64,000 bases of DNA from Acholoe squamosa (lineage: Eukaryota; Annelida; Polychaeta; Phyllodocida; Polynoidae), in assembly GCA_949317995.1 (NCBI GenBank), contig OX439038.1:38259113-38323112 (forward strand). The letters are read 5' to 3'. Positions 1-9,720 of the stretch are shown here, in pieces; within the stretch, counting starts at the first letter, position 1, and each line of letters starts with the position of its first letter. The translations under genes and the position numbers were made by a program. The notes beneath the pieces are model-generated. The model saw only the letters and a program-made list of their open reading frames with translations, was not told where the DNA came from and searched no databases.

Positions 1-359
1 AACCATAATTCTTCCATACAAGGTGATCCTTCCTTCATCCAATAGGCTAGACATGTAGAAGATTAAAAGAGATTAGAGATTAGGGAACTCCATTGTCCAT
101 AATAAAACATTCCCAAGCCCTATTTCACATATCTGAATACCTCCATGGCCCTATTAACAGGAGCTGAAAATCTCAGACAATTTATGTCAGACTTGCCATT
201 GATGTTGTAGGGGTTCGTTCCCCAGTCGGGTGCGCAGAGCCTTCAGAGGGACTGTTCACTTGGTTGTGTCACTCCCCCTATGTATACCATACCGATCCAG
301 GGTAGTTGGAAGGTGGAAATGTCAGTGGTGCCGTGTTGGTGACAGGGTATGTCAGGCCA

Positions 360-430
360 GGGGATGTAGCTCAGCGGTAGAGCACTCGACTTGCAAGCGA
401 GAGACCCGGGTTTGAATCCCGGTGTCTCCA
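360..430 (+). tRNA. tRNA-Ala(TGC), copy 1, possibly defective
   Basis: A 71-nt cloverleaf without intron or encoded CCA. The anticodon loop CTTGCAA gives anticodon TGC (alanine), and A is the discriminator base. The A box (TAGCTCAGCGGTAGAGC) is intact. The T loop reads TTTGAAT instead of TTCGAAT, which alters the B box and the invariant C56 that pairs with G19. A TTTT polymerase III terminator lies at 437-440. The anticodon stem has an A-G pair at 31-39. Copy 2 has the canonical T loop, so this copy may be a weak gene or a pseudogene. Confidence 0.85.
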
Positions 431-809
431 GAGACGTTTTCACTGACCACTACAGTGGTGGAGACACCGAGTGGTCCTGCCTCGCAAGGGGGACCTTTAG
501 AGAGCTCGGTACCTGGGCCGGTATGGTATAGACAAGCGCTTCAACTTGCTAGTGCTGAGGGACTTGGAAACAGATGGGCTGTGTGTGACTCAGTACTGGT
601 ACCGTTCAGACTGGACTGGAGGACCGGTTCTGGCGGGATACGGTTGAAGCTGGTTGGGAGGAGTGTAGGGGTTCGTTCCCCCGTCGGGTGCGCAGAGCCT
701 TCTGAGGGACTGTTCACTTGGTTGTGTCACTCCCCCTATGTATACCATACCGATCCAGGGTAGTTGGAAGGTGGAAATGTCAGTGGTGCCATGTTGGTAT
801 GTCAGGCCA

Positions 810-880
810 GGGGATGTAGCTCAGCGGTAGAGCACTTGACTTGCAAGCGAGAGACCCGGGTTCGAATCCCGGTGTCTCCA
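810..880 (+). tRNA. tRNA-Ala(TGC), copy 2
   Basis: A 71-nt tRNA with anticodon TGC and canonical A and B boxes (GGTTCGAATCC). A TTTT terminator lies at 887-890. It differs from copy 1 by a T in the anticodon stem (still paired as T-G) and by the canonical T loop. It ends only 63 bp before the left end of the Polinton at 944. Confidence 0.92.
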
Positions 881-943
881 GAGACGTTTTCACTGACCAC
901 TACAATGTAAATGGTCATAATTCTAGAACTATGTATATTTGTA

Positions 944-1323
944 AGTAGTATATACATGCAAACTGAGCGCAATGGATTAGCTACTAACTAGGTCATGACC
1001 TACTGGTAGACCGGAAGTGACCTAGTTTCAACCAATCAGAGGGCTGGATTTGACAGGAAGTGATGTCATAAGGTCATGACCTAGTTTTTTCAACCAATCA
1101 GAGAGCTGGATTCCATTTGACCTAGTGACCTGACCTAGTTGCATAAATTAAGAGAATTGCACAATACCTAGGGTTGACCTACTTGCAAACCGGAAGTGAC
1201 CTACTAACCTACTTGCAAAATATTTGACCTACGTATGAAGGTGTATTGCGCAATGCTTGTAAGAAATTACACAATAGCCATGACTCATGTTCTGATGCAA
1301 TATTTCTATGGATTTACGCAATA
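944..1323 (+). repeat. Polinton left terminal inverted repeat
   Basis: It matches the reverse complement of 31780-32180 with small indels. From 990 to 1230 it contains eleven AGGTCA/TGACCT hexamers, two of which are fused into the perfect palindrome AGGTCATGACCT (990-1001 is the first). It also contains two CCAATCAGAG boxes. Length is ~380 bp against ~401 bp on the right. Confidence 0.95.
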
Positions 1324-1455
1324 CTTATGACTCATTTTGATATCAGATTAAAATGCAACAAAGACACAACTCGGTTGTTTTTTAATTCAATCTTTTTATT
1401 GTTTCTTCGAATCAGAGTACATGCTAGGTATGAATCATTATAATGATATATGCTT

Positions 1456-1787
1456 CAGGGGTGTGAAATTTCCGCGGAAACGCGGAAATCCGCGTTTTTG
1501 GTGCTCAGAAAGACCATTATTGAGATCTATGCAAATCCACTGAGAAAAGAAATTACCATTTGTAGGGGGGGGGTCTGACTTGGAATGTCTGCCAATGTCA
1601 TTCCAGATTGAGAATTGTTGGCCTCGCAATTGTAATTCCAAACATCCCTGCACATCAGAGTGTTGTTATATTTTGCCCAAATAACATTAAAATCACTTTA
1701 ATTAAGCTTTATCCTACATAAAAGCATTAACTAGCAAGCCGTATATTACACTTCAGAGGAAATGGGTTTCGGGATTTCACACCCCTG
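1456..1787. mobile_element. MITE, 332 bp
   Basis: The ends are inverted copies of CAGGGGTGTGAAAT. The interior has no coding potential. ATGCTT stands immediately outside both ends (1450-1455 and 1788-1793), which would be a 6-bp target duplication. The terminal sequence resembles hAT-type non-autonomous elements, but hAT normally makes 8-bp duplications, so the superfamily is left open. It inserted just inside the Polinton left repeat. Confidence 0.7.
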
Positions 1788-1933
1788 ATGCTTGCAAGCA
1801 GAGTACATGGATATTATATGGAAAATGAATTCTTGTTGCAGTACCAACTGCACCCGGTCTTAGCTGGAGTTGGACTTCGACCTATTAGGCCCGCATTCTC
1901 TCCATCAAATCCTTCAGGGCTCTTCTTCCTATG

Positions 1934-2577
1934 TCATTTCTCCTCCAGGGCTACCACTTTGTCCATTAACTCTCCCATAATCATGAGAATCTTGTCTATT
2001 ACTTCTGCCGTGCTCTGAAGCCCGTCTATCATGTCCAATTCACGTTTAACTTTCCCTCTCACCAACAGGTTGCTCACGTCTGTTTTCACTACTAATTCTT
2101 CTGGACTCATTTCGAAATCCTTCTCCTCTTCTTCTCTCTTTTCCTCAGCAAGGGTCTTACTATTTTGTCCATTAAGGGCACCTGAGAAAACCTTTTCACA
2201 GTGTGGTGTGGGTCCTTGGTGCGACATATCTGTATAAGGAAGTTAATGCAGTGGGCTCCACACGTTTTAGCGTAAAAGTTTTGTACTTGTTTTCTGCTGA
2301 ATGACACGTGGCCATCTGACGACTTCTGCATAAACCTCTGGTGATATATAGTTAATGGAGGTAAGCCATAGGGATCAAAGTAGAACACATTCCCTTCATG
2401 AGAAATGTAAAACGCCACCCAGTGCTGTACAGGTTTAGAACTTGGATCTGTGTTACTGACGAAACACGTAGAGGGAATTGGTTTCTTAGGACATTGATTA
2501 CTGGCAAAAGTTCCCAGGTATAAACGCCTTGTGTGTGGATGGTTTCCCAGTGCACCTGTTATGTCTGAAGTTCTCAT
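1934..2577 (-). CDS. PRO: Polinton adenain-like cysteine protease
   Basis: The reading frame from 2577 encodes 156 aa. It carries the adenovirus-type (C5 family) protease signature: His52 in QHWVAFY, Asp68 in YFDPYG, Gln97 or Gln99 in the KQVQNF stretch, and nucleophile Cys110 in CGAHC. In this family the enzyme matures virion proteins. The catalytic core is uninterrupted. After about residue 130 the original frame ends in a basic tail at 2107. A second frame open from 2227 to 1934 continues as a Glu/Lys-rich, coiled-coil-like 97-aa stretch, suggesting a C-terminal extension separated by a frameshift. It is the last gene of the leftward block and lies immediately downstream of the major capsid gene. 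Confidence 0.88.
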
Positions 2578-2582
2578 TCTTC

Positions 2583-3899
2583 TCAGTTCATGTGGTAGTC
2601 TGTGACAGGAAGGCAGTCAGCCGTCAGTTGGATGTTGTTGTCATAGAAGGAGCACAAGATGGCAGATATGGCATGCGTAGTCGGGGCGGCAAACCTGAGG
2701 GAAATACCCAGCTTTCCTTGCTTGATGAGATTTATACGGCTGTCTTCAGGTGCTCTGTCTGGGGTGAGGTCGAAAAGAAAGAAGGAATACCCACCTTTGA
2801 AATCTTCCAAAGTTATGCCACAGTCTTGCCCCAAAGCCGACAACCCACTGTCTATGAACATTTGACTGTAGGCTCTGATGCAGTTGCCTGTTTGGAAGTC
2901 AGTCTTCAACTCAAACTTCTGGTCGTCATATCTTACGCAAATTTCCTTCATGTTGAAATGTCTGCAGTTGAAAGGATTTTCTGTCTTAGTCCCAGCAGCT
3001 GCTGTTTCCTTTATCATACACAAGACTATCCTGGTGGGGATTTGAGTAGTGTCAGGTTGAGTCCAACTGTAGTCTTGTGAGCCACTGTCCAAAGTGTGTT
3101 TAGTGACTTTACACCTGGCTATGTGATAGTTGAAAGGTCTCCAATGTGGGTTCCTCACACTGCTGATGTGAGTTTTTATCACCTCGTCGTCGACACTTTT
3201 TTGGAGAAGTGACATTTCAGCTTTGGTGATTTTGATCCAGTAGTTTTGATCGGCTGCTTGCATCATGTAGTAATTGGGTTGATTCTTCTCGAAGATGAAC
3301 TTGATTTCACAGTTCGGAGGCAGCACCTTGCACTGTTTGATCAAATCCAGGTGCGGCCTCATCACTAAGGCATGTTTGTTGCGGGCACTGAATTCTGCTC
3401 TCCGTGCTGTCCATCCTGCATTGGCGTCCGCTCTGGCTTCCATGTGTCCACAGGTGTCTTTCATGTACTTTTGACATCCTTTCAGTCGAGTCTCTTTGTC
3501 TTCTTTGTTGCAACAAATTGTGTCCAAAATGTAGGCCTTGAGACCATAGTCTTAATTGTTGCCGGTGACTTTCTCTCCATTTATGAGCAACTGACAGGAT
3601 GCAAAGAGAGCGTGTGCCAAGTTGTTGACTGGAGCAGCTTCTATGTCTACGGCAAGGTGAGTTGTTCCATCGGCCGCCACGGCTTCCAGTTCCATGTACA
3701 TCTCAGTTTCTGAGAGGTCTGTGTACAGGTTGCTTGGTTCGAAGGTGAAGTCAAATGTTTCAGTGTGTGGAGTGAGGGCATTGTTGGTAGTCTTGGTTAT
3801 AACTTGACACTTTAAAATGTCCTTTTGAGTGACAGGTAAGGTGTGTAGGTCTAGTTCTCCTACTGCACATACTTGACCCTTGGGATGAATGAGATTCAT
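2583..3899 (-). pseudogene. MCP: Polinton major capsid protein (double jelly-roll), in-frame stop
   Basis: Two reading-frame pieces in the same frame, 3899-3552 (115 aa) and 3527-2583, are separated only by a TAA at 3552-3554. Together they are ~438 codons, normal for a Polinton capsid protein. The N-terminal part holds the family pattern ELDLH...TQ...PVN..AHALF...INGE. The C-terminal part holds NPFNCRHFN, GYSFFLFDLTPD and NLIKQGKLGISLRF, all typical of the second jelly roll. The protein would form the hexon-like trimer of the capsid. The stop lies at the junction of the first conserved block, so this copy cannot give full-length capsid without readthrough. Confidence 0.9.
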
Positions 3900-4371
3900 G
3901 ACTAGAACAAGGTGTTTCCTCTGCCTTGACCTCTACCTCTGCCTCGTTGCCCCTTACGTCCTCCACGCTTGAGGTTGCTCGTTGTTTGGCTGGAGGAGGT
4001 CCAGATGTACCTTTTATGTATCCTTGAGCAGAAGAAGCAGCCCTTTTGAGTAACTGCTTACCTGTTGCTTTGCTTCTCCTAACTACACTTTTCTTGAAAC
4101 CTTTTCCTGCTTCCACATCTGACAACACTCCAGCTCCTGTAGAAAGCAAGGCTTTACCTGCAGATTTGGCAGCTGAGCGTCCTTTAGTACTCAAGAGGGG
4201 AACAGCTCCTCTCAGTAAACCACCTATTAACGATCCCAGTCCATGTCCTCTTTGTCTGCCCCTACCTCCGTATACTGGTAAAGCGCCGTTCCCAAACTGT
4301 GATTTTATGTAGTATTCAGCGTACTGACCCCTAGGGGCCAGGTAGGGATGGGTTCCATAGTAGTAAAGCAT
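3760..4371 (-). CDS. pVI/pX-like minor virion protein
   Basis: A 203-aa protein. An N-terminal YYYGTHPYL segment is followed by a Gly-rich amphipathic stretch (GLGSLIGGLLRGAVPLL) and a basic region with a GKALLSTGAGVLSDV block, then KKSVVRRSKATGKQLLKRA. This arrangement is the conserved Polinton/adintovirus protein compared with adenovirus pVI or pX, a DNA- or membrane-associated internal virion protein. It lies between penton and major capsid. Its last ~45 residues overlap the capsid start in another frame, and they look like read-through past a lost stop rather than conserved protein. The assignment rests on composition and position. Confidence 0.7.
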   Translation of the reverse strand: MLYYYGTHPYLAPRGQYAEYYIKSQFGNGALPVYGGRGRQRGHGLGSLIGGLLRGAVPLLSTKGRSAAKSAGKALLSTGAGVLSDVEAGKGFKKSVVRRSKATGKQLLKRAASSAQGYIKGTSGPPPAKQRATSSVEDVRGNEAEVEVKAEETPCSSHESHSSQGSSMCSRRTRPTHLTCHSKGHFKVSSYNQDYQQCPHSTH

Positions 4372-4383
4372 GGTGATATACCC

Positions 4384-5680
4384 CTATCCTTGAAGAGGTC
4401 TGAAGGCAAGTACCACTGACACTGATCCGCTTTCAAATGGTATCGGTTCCCCAGTCTTGTCTCTTAAGTATATGCTTATCTGTCTGAAGGTGGTTTTAGT
4501 GACTGACAGATATATCAAGTTTTGAAAACTTATGGTTTGCATGTCACCGTTGTAGCGATTTATGTTGATTTGCCTCAAAAGGGGTGCTTTAGAATCACCC
4601 ACTAGACTGTGCTTGACTATGTCAGAGTACACGAAATCGACTTTTGTACCGAAGGTCTACTACGTAGGGGCTTTCCGTCTTGCCACTCAGGAAAACACTT
4701 CCATCGAAACCTAATTGTTTCCCTAAGTTTTCTGGCAGTTGCATGACAACACCAGGAGGCAAGGAAATTACACTTTTCATAGTGTATCTGTTGTAGTGAA
4801 ACACGGTGGCTTTGTTGTTCTTTCTGTAGTTTCTTAGTTTTCTCACCAACATGCTCTGTAGTTTATTTATGGTCCTGTTCAGGTATCCTATCAACTCTGA
4901 GTTCCTTTCCAGGTTGACACCTTCTAAGGCAAACATTTTGTAGGTGCTCCCTTCCTTGAAGTAATACTTAGAGAGGAATCTACTTATTTCTTTGAAGCCT
5001 GTAGATATTTTCACAGCTTGTAACTGACCGGGAGACAGAGGAGAAACATGAGTAGAGTCTGTGAAGACAGCATTTTCTTCAAAATAAGAAACAGATCTTT
5101 TGCCCCTGTCATCCATTGACATCACTTCAGCAACAGCTGGCGATATTTCCCTCTTCTCTCTGCCTGCCGTGTCACGTTCCCCCTTATCCTCCTTCTTTTC
5201 TCCCTCTTCTTTTGTCTCCTCCTCTTCTGGTGACGGTTGGTTAGGAGTGGATCCTCCAGATGGCGTCTCAGGCGCAGCAGCAGAAGCTTCCACAGGATCG
5301 ACATGACGTAGGTTCTTTGTTATTTTCACTCCTCTTTTCAAAGCAGATTGGGCTGTTAGATTTGACGTAGAGCTTGAAGATCTACTGAAGACACTATGGG
5401 CTCCTGGTCTTCCCAGAGGAAAAAATTCTCTTTTGCGTTTGTTTAATAAAGCTACCACATTGCGGAGGTTGTTTTTCACGTCGTTTTCTCCCTCTGCCAA
5501 GAGAATGGCTTCTTCTTTGACATTGTACCACGTGGTAGGACAGGTTATTTCTTGAAGAGCACACTCTAACTGAGTAGGAGAGTTAATGTATTCTGCCAAA
5601 ATAGTGTTGTAACATGTTAAAGTGTTGTCAGGAAACACGTTCATAGACGAGTCGCTAGGTAGAGTTAAGGTAAACACCAT
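4384..5680 (-). pseudogene. Polinton penton/minor capsid protein, frameshifted
   Basis: The first piece (5680-4622, 352 aa) opens with MVFTLTLPSDSSMNVFPDN and soon has the TWYNV block, the hallmark N-terminus of the Polinton penton (single jelly-roll minor capsid). A long acidic Glu/Lys/Ser-rich insert occupies roughly residues 120-210. The second piece (4632-4384) begins VYSDIV and contains GDSKAPLLR and RDKTGEPIPFESGSVSVVLAFR, the conserved C-terminus. A one-base frameshift near 4640-4660 separates the pieces. The protein would sit at the capsid vertices. The gene start overlaps the integrase end by ~16 bp. Confidence 0.85.
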
Positions 5681-6745
5681 TTGCCTATGTTCTTAACAGG
5701 TTCCCAAGAGTTGAACTTGTCTCCATAACCCTTCCACTTGATGAAGGCTTCTCTTTTCTTGCCTTTTCCTCTGTATTTAACTATTTTTTCTATGTTGTAG
5801 CGTCTTCCGTGACGGGCTTGCACCTTCTGAACTTCAGGTTCGTAGAAGCTTCCTTTTATCTCTTCTCCAAGGAGATCTTTGAGGTGGTACCCTTTGGGTG
5901 AAACACCATCCACTGTGTATATTTCCTCTGTCCAGTTAGGTTTGTACCCTCTGTTGAATGTTTTCTTTGTTTTTAGCATTCGCACTTGATTTTTTTTTCT
6001 TTAACTTAAGGACAGGAACTTGTTTCTTCTGAGGTTGATCGTACAACCTGTAAAACAAGACTTCTGAGTTTTCTTTATTTATGTCTGAAGGGGCAGCTCC
6101 TAAGGTTTTGTGGTAAGTTAGATTGTAGGACTTAACCAAGTCGGGCAGCAAGTCAACCCATTTGTAGTTATTGAAATGAGAGAAACATCTCCACATTTTT
6201 CCTTGAATAGTAGAGTTGAACCTTTCAGCTAAGGCACACTTCACGTTGTCGTTTTCACCTGTGAAAAAATTGATGTTTTGATCTTCACAGTGTTTCTTAA
6301 AAATTTTGTTGACAAACTCTTTGCCCTTGTCAGTTTGAATTTGTTGAGGTTTTCTTTCTTTGCTCATTTTTTTTTAAGCCTCTGTGACGTCATCAGCTCT
6401 CTTACTTTTCACAGGTTGCCCAAAACCATACCTTGAAAACACATCTATTCCCGCTAGGATGTACTGGTATCCTTTGTTTTCCTTTGAAAATTCTCGCATG
6501 TCTATAAGATCAAGTTGCCACTGTTTGTCTATGCCCCATGTTTGTGTTTTTCTTCTAGGAAATCTTCTCTTGTAAGGTTTGTGTCTGGTGTACGCGTTTA
6601 CATCTTCCAATGCTTGTTCTATGTTTTTTTTCTTTGTTTTCTTGAAGTGATGACGTTGAAGTTTAGAAACACTGGTGAAACTTCCAGGTTGTTTAGGATC
6701 TGTGTAAAACCTGAGGACATCTTTCTTCAAAGCCTTGTGCGCCAT
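5665..6745 (-). pseudogene. INT: Polinton retroviral-type integrase with chromodomain, two breaks
   Basis: Three pieces cover one integrase. Piece 6745-6374 has the N-terminal region and the first catalytic Asp (WQLDLIDM). After an in-frame TAA at 6374-6376 the same frame resumes at 6367 with the second Asp (QTDKGKEF) and the Glu (ALAERFNSTIQ). A frameshift in the A-rich run near 5990 leads to 5985-5665, which carries a C-terminal chromodomain (YNIEKIVKYRGK...FIKWKGYGDKFNSWEPVKNI). The intact enzyme would join Polinton ends to target DNA, which accounts for the 6-bp duplication. It overlaps the next gene upstream by ~19 bp. Confidence 0.92.
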
Positions 6746-7682
6746 ATCAACTTACGTCCAGTTCCTTTTTGACTTACTTTCCTCTTTTTGATAGGGGATG
6801 CCCTCTTCAAGGGACTGGTAGCAAAAGAAGGACTGTGTCCTACAAAAGCCGACTTGTTTTTGACAAATTTCAAGGTGGGGTTTAACCTTTTAACTGCTCT
6901 TATGAAGACCTGGCTTCCTTTAGGTTGGTCCTTCCTCAACGACTTTGGTCTGGCAGCAAAAGCTAACAAAATTGTTATGTCGGTTCCAGGGACACGCTCC
7001 CCGTTGACATATATTTCCCCGTCTCTGTTCCAATTCAATATCTCACTTCCATGACATGATAATTCTCTGTAGAGTCTTTTAGCAGTCGTTCTGTAAGTGG
7101 CAGGTATTCTTTCTTTGATGTCGGCGTCCATACCCACTGTGTTGTCTTTTGCATGAGGTCCAGGTACTTCCCCCCCATAAACTTCATCTACGCTGTCTCC
7201 GTCTGAATCGTCAGGAAGTTGGGGAACATCTCTAGCATCTGTGAAAGTGTCGTTATCGTCATCGTCGGTGTCTTCTGAAGTGTTATTCATACCCCTTGCT
7301 GCTGCTGCAGGTCCTTGTCCTACTGCTCGACCAGGATAGGGTCCTTCCCTACGTTGTCCTAAGGCCTTGGCTTTTTTAGTTAATATCCCGACTTTATCAT
7401 AAGTTGATTGTACTGCCTTAACTTGTCCTTCAGTTTGAGGTTAGGAGAGTTAAGCACCTCGTGTGCTTTACTTTGAAGGTGGTTCAGGACTTGAACCAGG
7501 CTGGAATCAGGAGTTAAACCTTCCCTTAAAAGTTGAGTGCTGTAGTACTGGTCTTGAACACTAGGTCCAGGCTGGAGAGGAGACGGAGATGTAGAAGCAG
7601 GAGAGGTAGTAGTAACAGGAGAAGAGTTTTTCTCTCGGGGAACAAGATCTGCCCTTACGAGGGCCATCCTTGAATAAGACAT
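6727..7682 (-). pseudogene. conserved Polinton protein of unknown function, frameshifted
   Basis: Piece 7682-7380 (100 aa) ends with a helical segment (LQSKAHEVLNSPNLKLKDKL then YNQLM). This matches the N-terminal helix repeatedly seen in a Polinton structural-region protein. Piece 7290-6727 carries an acidic linker. It then has the C-terminal domain with IPATYRTTAKRLYREL, a NWNRDGEIYVNGERVPGTDI hairpin and KRLNPTLKF, followed by a basic tail. The frame upstream of 7290 stays open back to the end of the first piece, so one gene with a frameshift near 7388 is the simplest reading. The family is widespread in Polintons; its function is not established. Confidence 0.65.
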
Positions 7683-7686
7683 GATC

Positions 7687-8049
7687 TTATCGATGTGCTC
7701 CTATGAGACCTATTATTAGCGGTAAGGCTAGACCCAATATGGTTCCCAAGAATCCACCCTTTTGCTCAAAGGTTTTCCTCTTCTGCTTTACGGTAGCCTT
7801 GTGCCTAGTCACTGCCTTCAGTTCTTTCTTGTAGGGTGTTAGATGTTTAACTGCGTCTGATTCGTTACGCAACAGGTTTTTGTTCATGACATTGACACAA
7901 ATTTGACTCATTAACCTGATGACCTCATCACTCAAGCCTTTTATGATGTGGGAACACTCTGAAGAGGAACATTTGGATATGTGTTTCAACAAGTGGTAAT
8001 GCTTCCTTAAAAGTTTCAATTTTCCTCCAGTAGTAGTAGTGGTCACCAT
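7687..8049 (-). CDS. conserved small Polinton protein with hydrophobic C-terminus
   Basis: An intact 120-aa ORF starting with a Thr-rich MVTTTTTGGK. The middle is helical, with a conserved basic block (LTPYKKELKAVTRHKATVK) and a K/R-rich stretch up to about residue 93. Residues ~98-117 are hydrophobic (GGFLGTILGLALPLIIGLIG) and could be a membrane-inserting or amphipathic helix. Proteins with this layout sit next to the packaging ATPase in many Polintons and may be virion components. It lies 4 bp from its downstream neighbour and 13 bp from the ATPase. Confidence 0.7.
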   Translation of the reverse strand: MVTTTTTGGKLKLLRKHYHLLKHISKCSSSECSHIIKGLSDEVIRLMSQICVNVMNKNLLRNESDAVKHLTPYKKELKAVTRHKATVKQKRKTFEQKGGFLGTILGLALPLIIGLIGAHR

Positions 8050-8062
8050 CGTTGTTTTTTTT

Positions 8063-8737
8063 TTAAGCTGAAGCTTTAGGAATGAAAACCAAGGTATTCC
8101 AAGGAGTTGTTATGCTGTTCCTTACCCTCAGCTCGTTAGGTGTGCTCTGCTTAAAGTCCAATAGGATATCTGAATGCTTCTCTTTGGTTTCTGAGTTATA
8201 TACCTCCGTCAGAAAGGATTTTTGTCCAGGAAAGGCCTGTTTGCTGATGTGTCCTATTTGACTCATGTCTCTAGGGTTCTTAAAAACCACTAGGTAGTGT
8301 GCATTTAAGCTCAATGTTCTTAAGGCAGGATTGTTGAAAAACAAGTTTTGTGTAATAAAAATTACACTTAAACTGCGATGGTGTGACCCCACAGTGAAAA
8401 GCTTCATTATGGTAGGAACGTACTCGGGATCCATAAGGTCGTTTATTATGACCAGTCCATGTTTAGTCACGTCTCTTTTATCCTCAAACAAAAAGTTTTC
8501 TGAAAGAAGACCTTTGTTGAACTTAACTCCCAACTTCACCATTTCGTCGAATCCATCTTGCCATTGACTGTAGCAGTAGTATATGTCATGTATTTTTGGA
8601 GTTACCATCTCGTCTACACATTTTATCAACTTGAATACAAGTTGACTTTTTCCACAAGAAGTAGGTCCAGCTATTATCATAGTGAAGGGACTTTGTAGAC
8701 GTGGGTCAAAAATGACCTCCTCTTCCTTGTGATCCAT
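8063..8737 (-). CDS. ATP: A32-like DNA-packaging ATPase
   Basis: An intact 224-aa FtsK/HerA-superfamily packaging ATPase. The Walker A motif GPTSCGKS is at residues 24-31, and the Walker B motif is hydrophobic LVII followed by NDLMD with Asp100/Asp103. A downstream FITQNLF element resembles the sensor strand of this family. The family pumps genome DNA into preformed capsids in Polintons, virophages and NCLDV. It is the best-preserved core gene here. It ends 13 bp before the next gene and begins 13 bp after the death-domain-like gene. Confidence 0.93.
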   Translation of the reverse strand: MDHKEEEVIFDPRLQSPFTMIIAGPTSCGKSQLVFKLIKCVDEMVTPKIHDIYYCYSQWQDGFDEMVKLGVKFNKGLLSENFLFEDKRDVTKHGLVIINDLMDPEYVPTIMKLFTVGSHHRSLSVIFITQNLFFNNPALRTLSLNAHYLVVFKNPRDMSQIGHISKQAFPGQKSFLTEVYNSETKEKHSDILLDFKQSTPNELRVRNSITTPWNTLVFIPKASA

Positions 8738-8750
8738 GTTGGATGAAATC

Positions 8751-9379
8751 TTAAACCAGAGTGACCGAAGGAGCCACCTTGTCCTCTTTTAAGTCAGGAG
8801 AACCCTCTCCTAAACCTTCCACGTAAAGTGCTATGTCAAAAAGACCCATGTTGTTCAAACTGGCTATAAGAGAGCTTGGATGAGATATCTCTCGATGTTT
8901 CCACACCATCAGAACTTCAAAAACAGGATTTGTCACACCTTTCTTCCCTGGAACAGGGGTGGTTATCACATCAAGGTTGTGCATGCTGAAACTCAGTTGT
9001 GTTCCCAATTTTCTCCAGTCAAGCATTTTTAACTTGTCTGCCAGGTCCAACAACAAAGTTTCAACTTTCCACTCTTCTGGAGGTATTTCACAATGATCCA
9101 CTATGTTGTAATACTGCATGTACCATCTACAGTATTCAGAGAGATCGTAACGACCTATGTCACTTAATGCATGTCTTAAAACCATCCACTTGCAATGCAC
9201 GTTCTTCCTGTTCCATGATATAAGCATTTCTCTCCCCATAGAACGAAGAGATGGTGTTTTTCCATGTAATCCATCAAACTTAGTCTGAGTCCTAAATAAA
9301 CCCCTAATCGAGGGTAGTCTTTTTCCAATATTTTTTCACTTATCTTGAATAACAACTCGTCCGAAAGGTGAAACTCCAT
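8751..9379 (-). pseudogene. tandem death-domain-like protein, frameshifted
   Basis: Piece 9379-9176 (67 aa) reads SDELLFKISEKILEKDYPRL, then GVYLGL and DYMEK. After a one-base frameshift near 9240-9250, piece 9239-8751 (162 aa) continues with ISWNRK and VLRHALSDIGRYDLSEY. This six-helix pattern (start helix with KDYPRLG, central W, then L..AL..IGR.DL) is that of the death-domain superfamily. A second round follows: LLLDLADKLKMLDWRKLGTQ, VLMVWKH and LIASLNNMGLFDIALY. The layout is therefore two tandem death-type domains in a ~210-aa protein. Such proteins bind host death-fold adaptors, so a role against apoptosis or innate signalling is plausible. Fold assignment is by eye. Confidence 0.6.
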
Positions 9380-9404
9380 AGCAGCAAAAAGGTATCCAGG
9401 AGGT

Positions 9405-9720
9405 TATGTAGGTAGGTAGGTAGGTAGGTAGGTAGGTTATGATAGGCTAGAAAGCATACAGAAAAGTTATATAGGGTAGGGCAGTGTAGGGTAGGGTAGG
9501 TGGGTGGGTGGGTTAGGTAGGTTATCCGGGCGGCCAGCCCGGGCCAACAACCCCCAACCCCCCATACTTGAGGGGTGCCCCCACCCCCCACCCCATAGTT
9601 TTTTATACCCACCCCAACCCATCCCTACCCTACCCTACCCTACCCCTCCCCTATCCTACCCTGTCCTACCCTACCCTATTTTACCCTACCCTATTTTACC
9701 CTACCATACACTCCCCTCTT
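9405..9720. repeat. simple repeats (GGTA)n and (CCCTA)n
   Basis: A TAGG tetranucleotide run lies at about 9410-9440, GGGTAGGG/GGTGG blocks at 9470-9530, and ACCCT/CCCTA-type pentanucleotide blocks at 9600-9710. The strand composition switches from G-rich to C-rich near 9535. Apparent frames across it (for example Tyr-Pro-Leu repeats) are artefacts of the repeat. Confidence 0.9.

Larger units (their letters stand above)
206..904. repeat. direct duplication carrying two tRNA-Ala genes
   Basis: Two near-identical segments, 206-454 and 664-904, each begin TGTAGGGGTTCG and end CACTGACCACTACA. They are separated by ~210 bp of unrelated sequence. The second copy lacks about 8 bp (GACAGGGT-like) that the first has. 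Each carries one tRNA gene plus ~150 bp of upstream and ~24 bp of downstream flank, so the duplication copied a whole transcription unit. Confidence 0.9.

Noticed and set aside
1246..1443. 65-aa plus-strand frame in and beside the Polinton terminal repeat
   Set aside because: It spans the inverted-repeat edge, has no recognisable motif and is not conserved at the other end.
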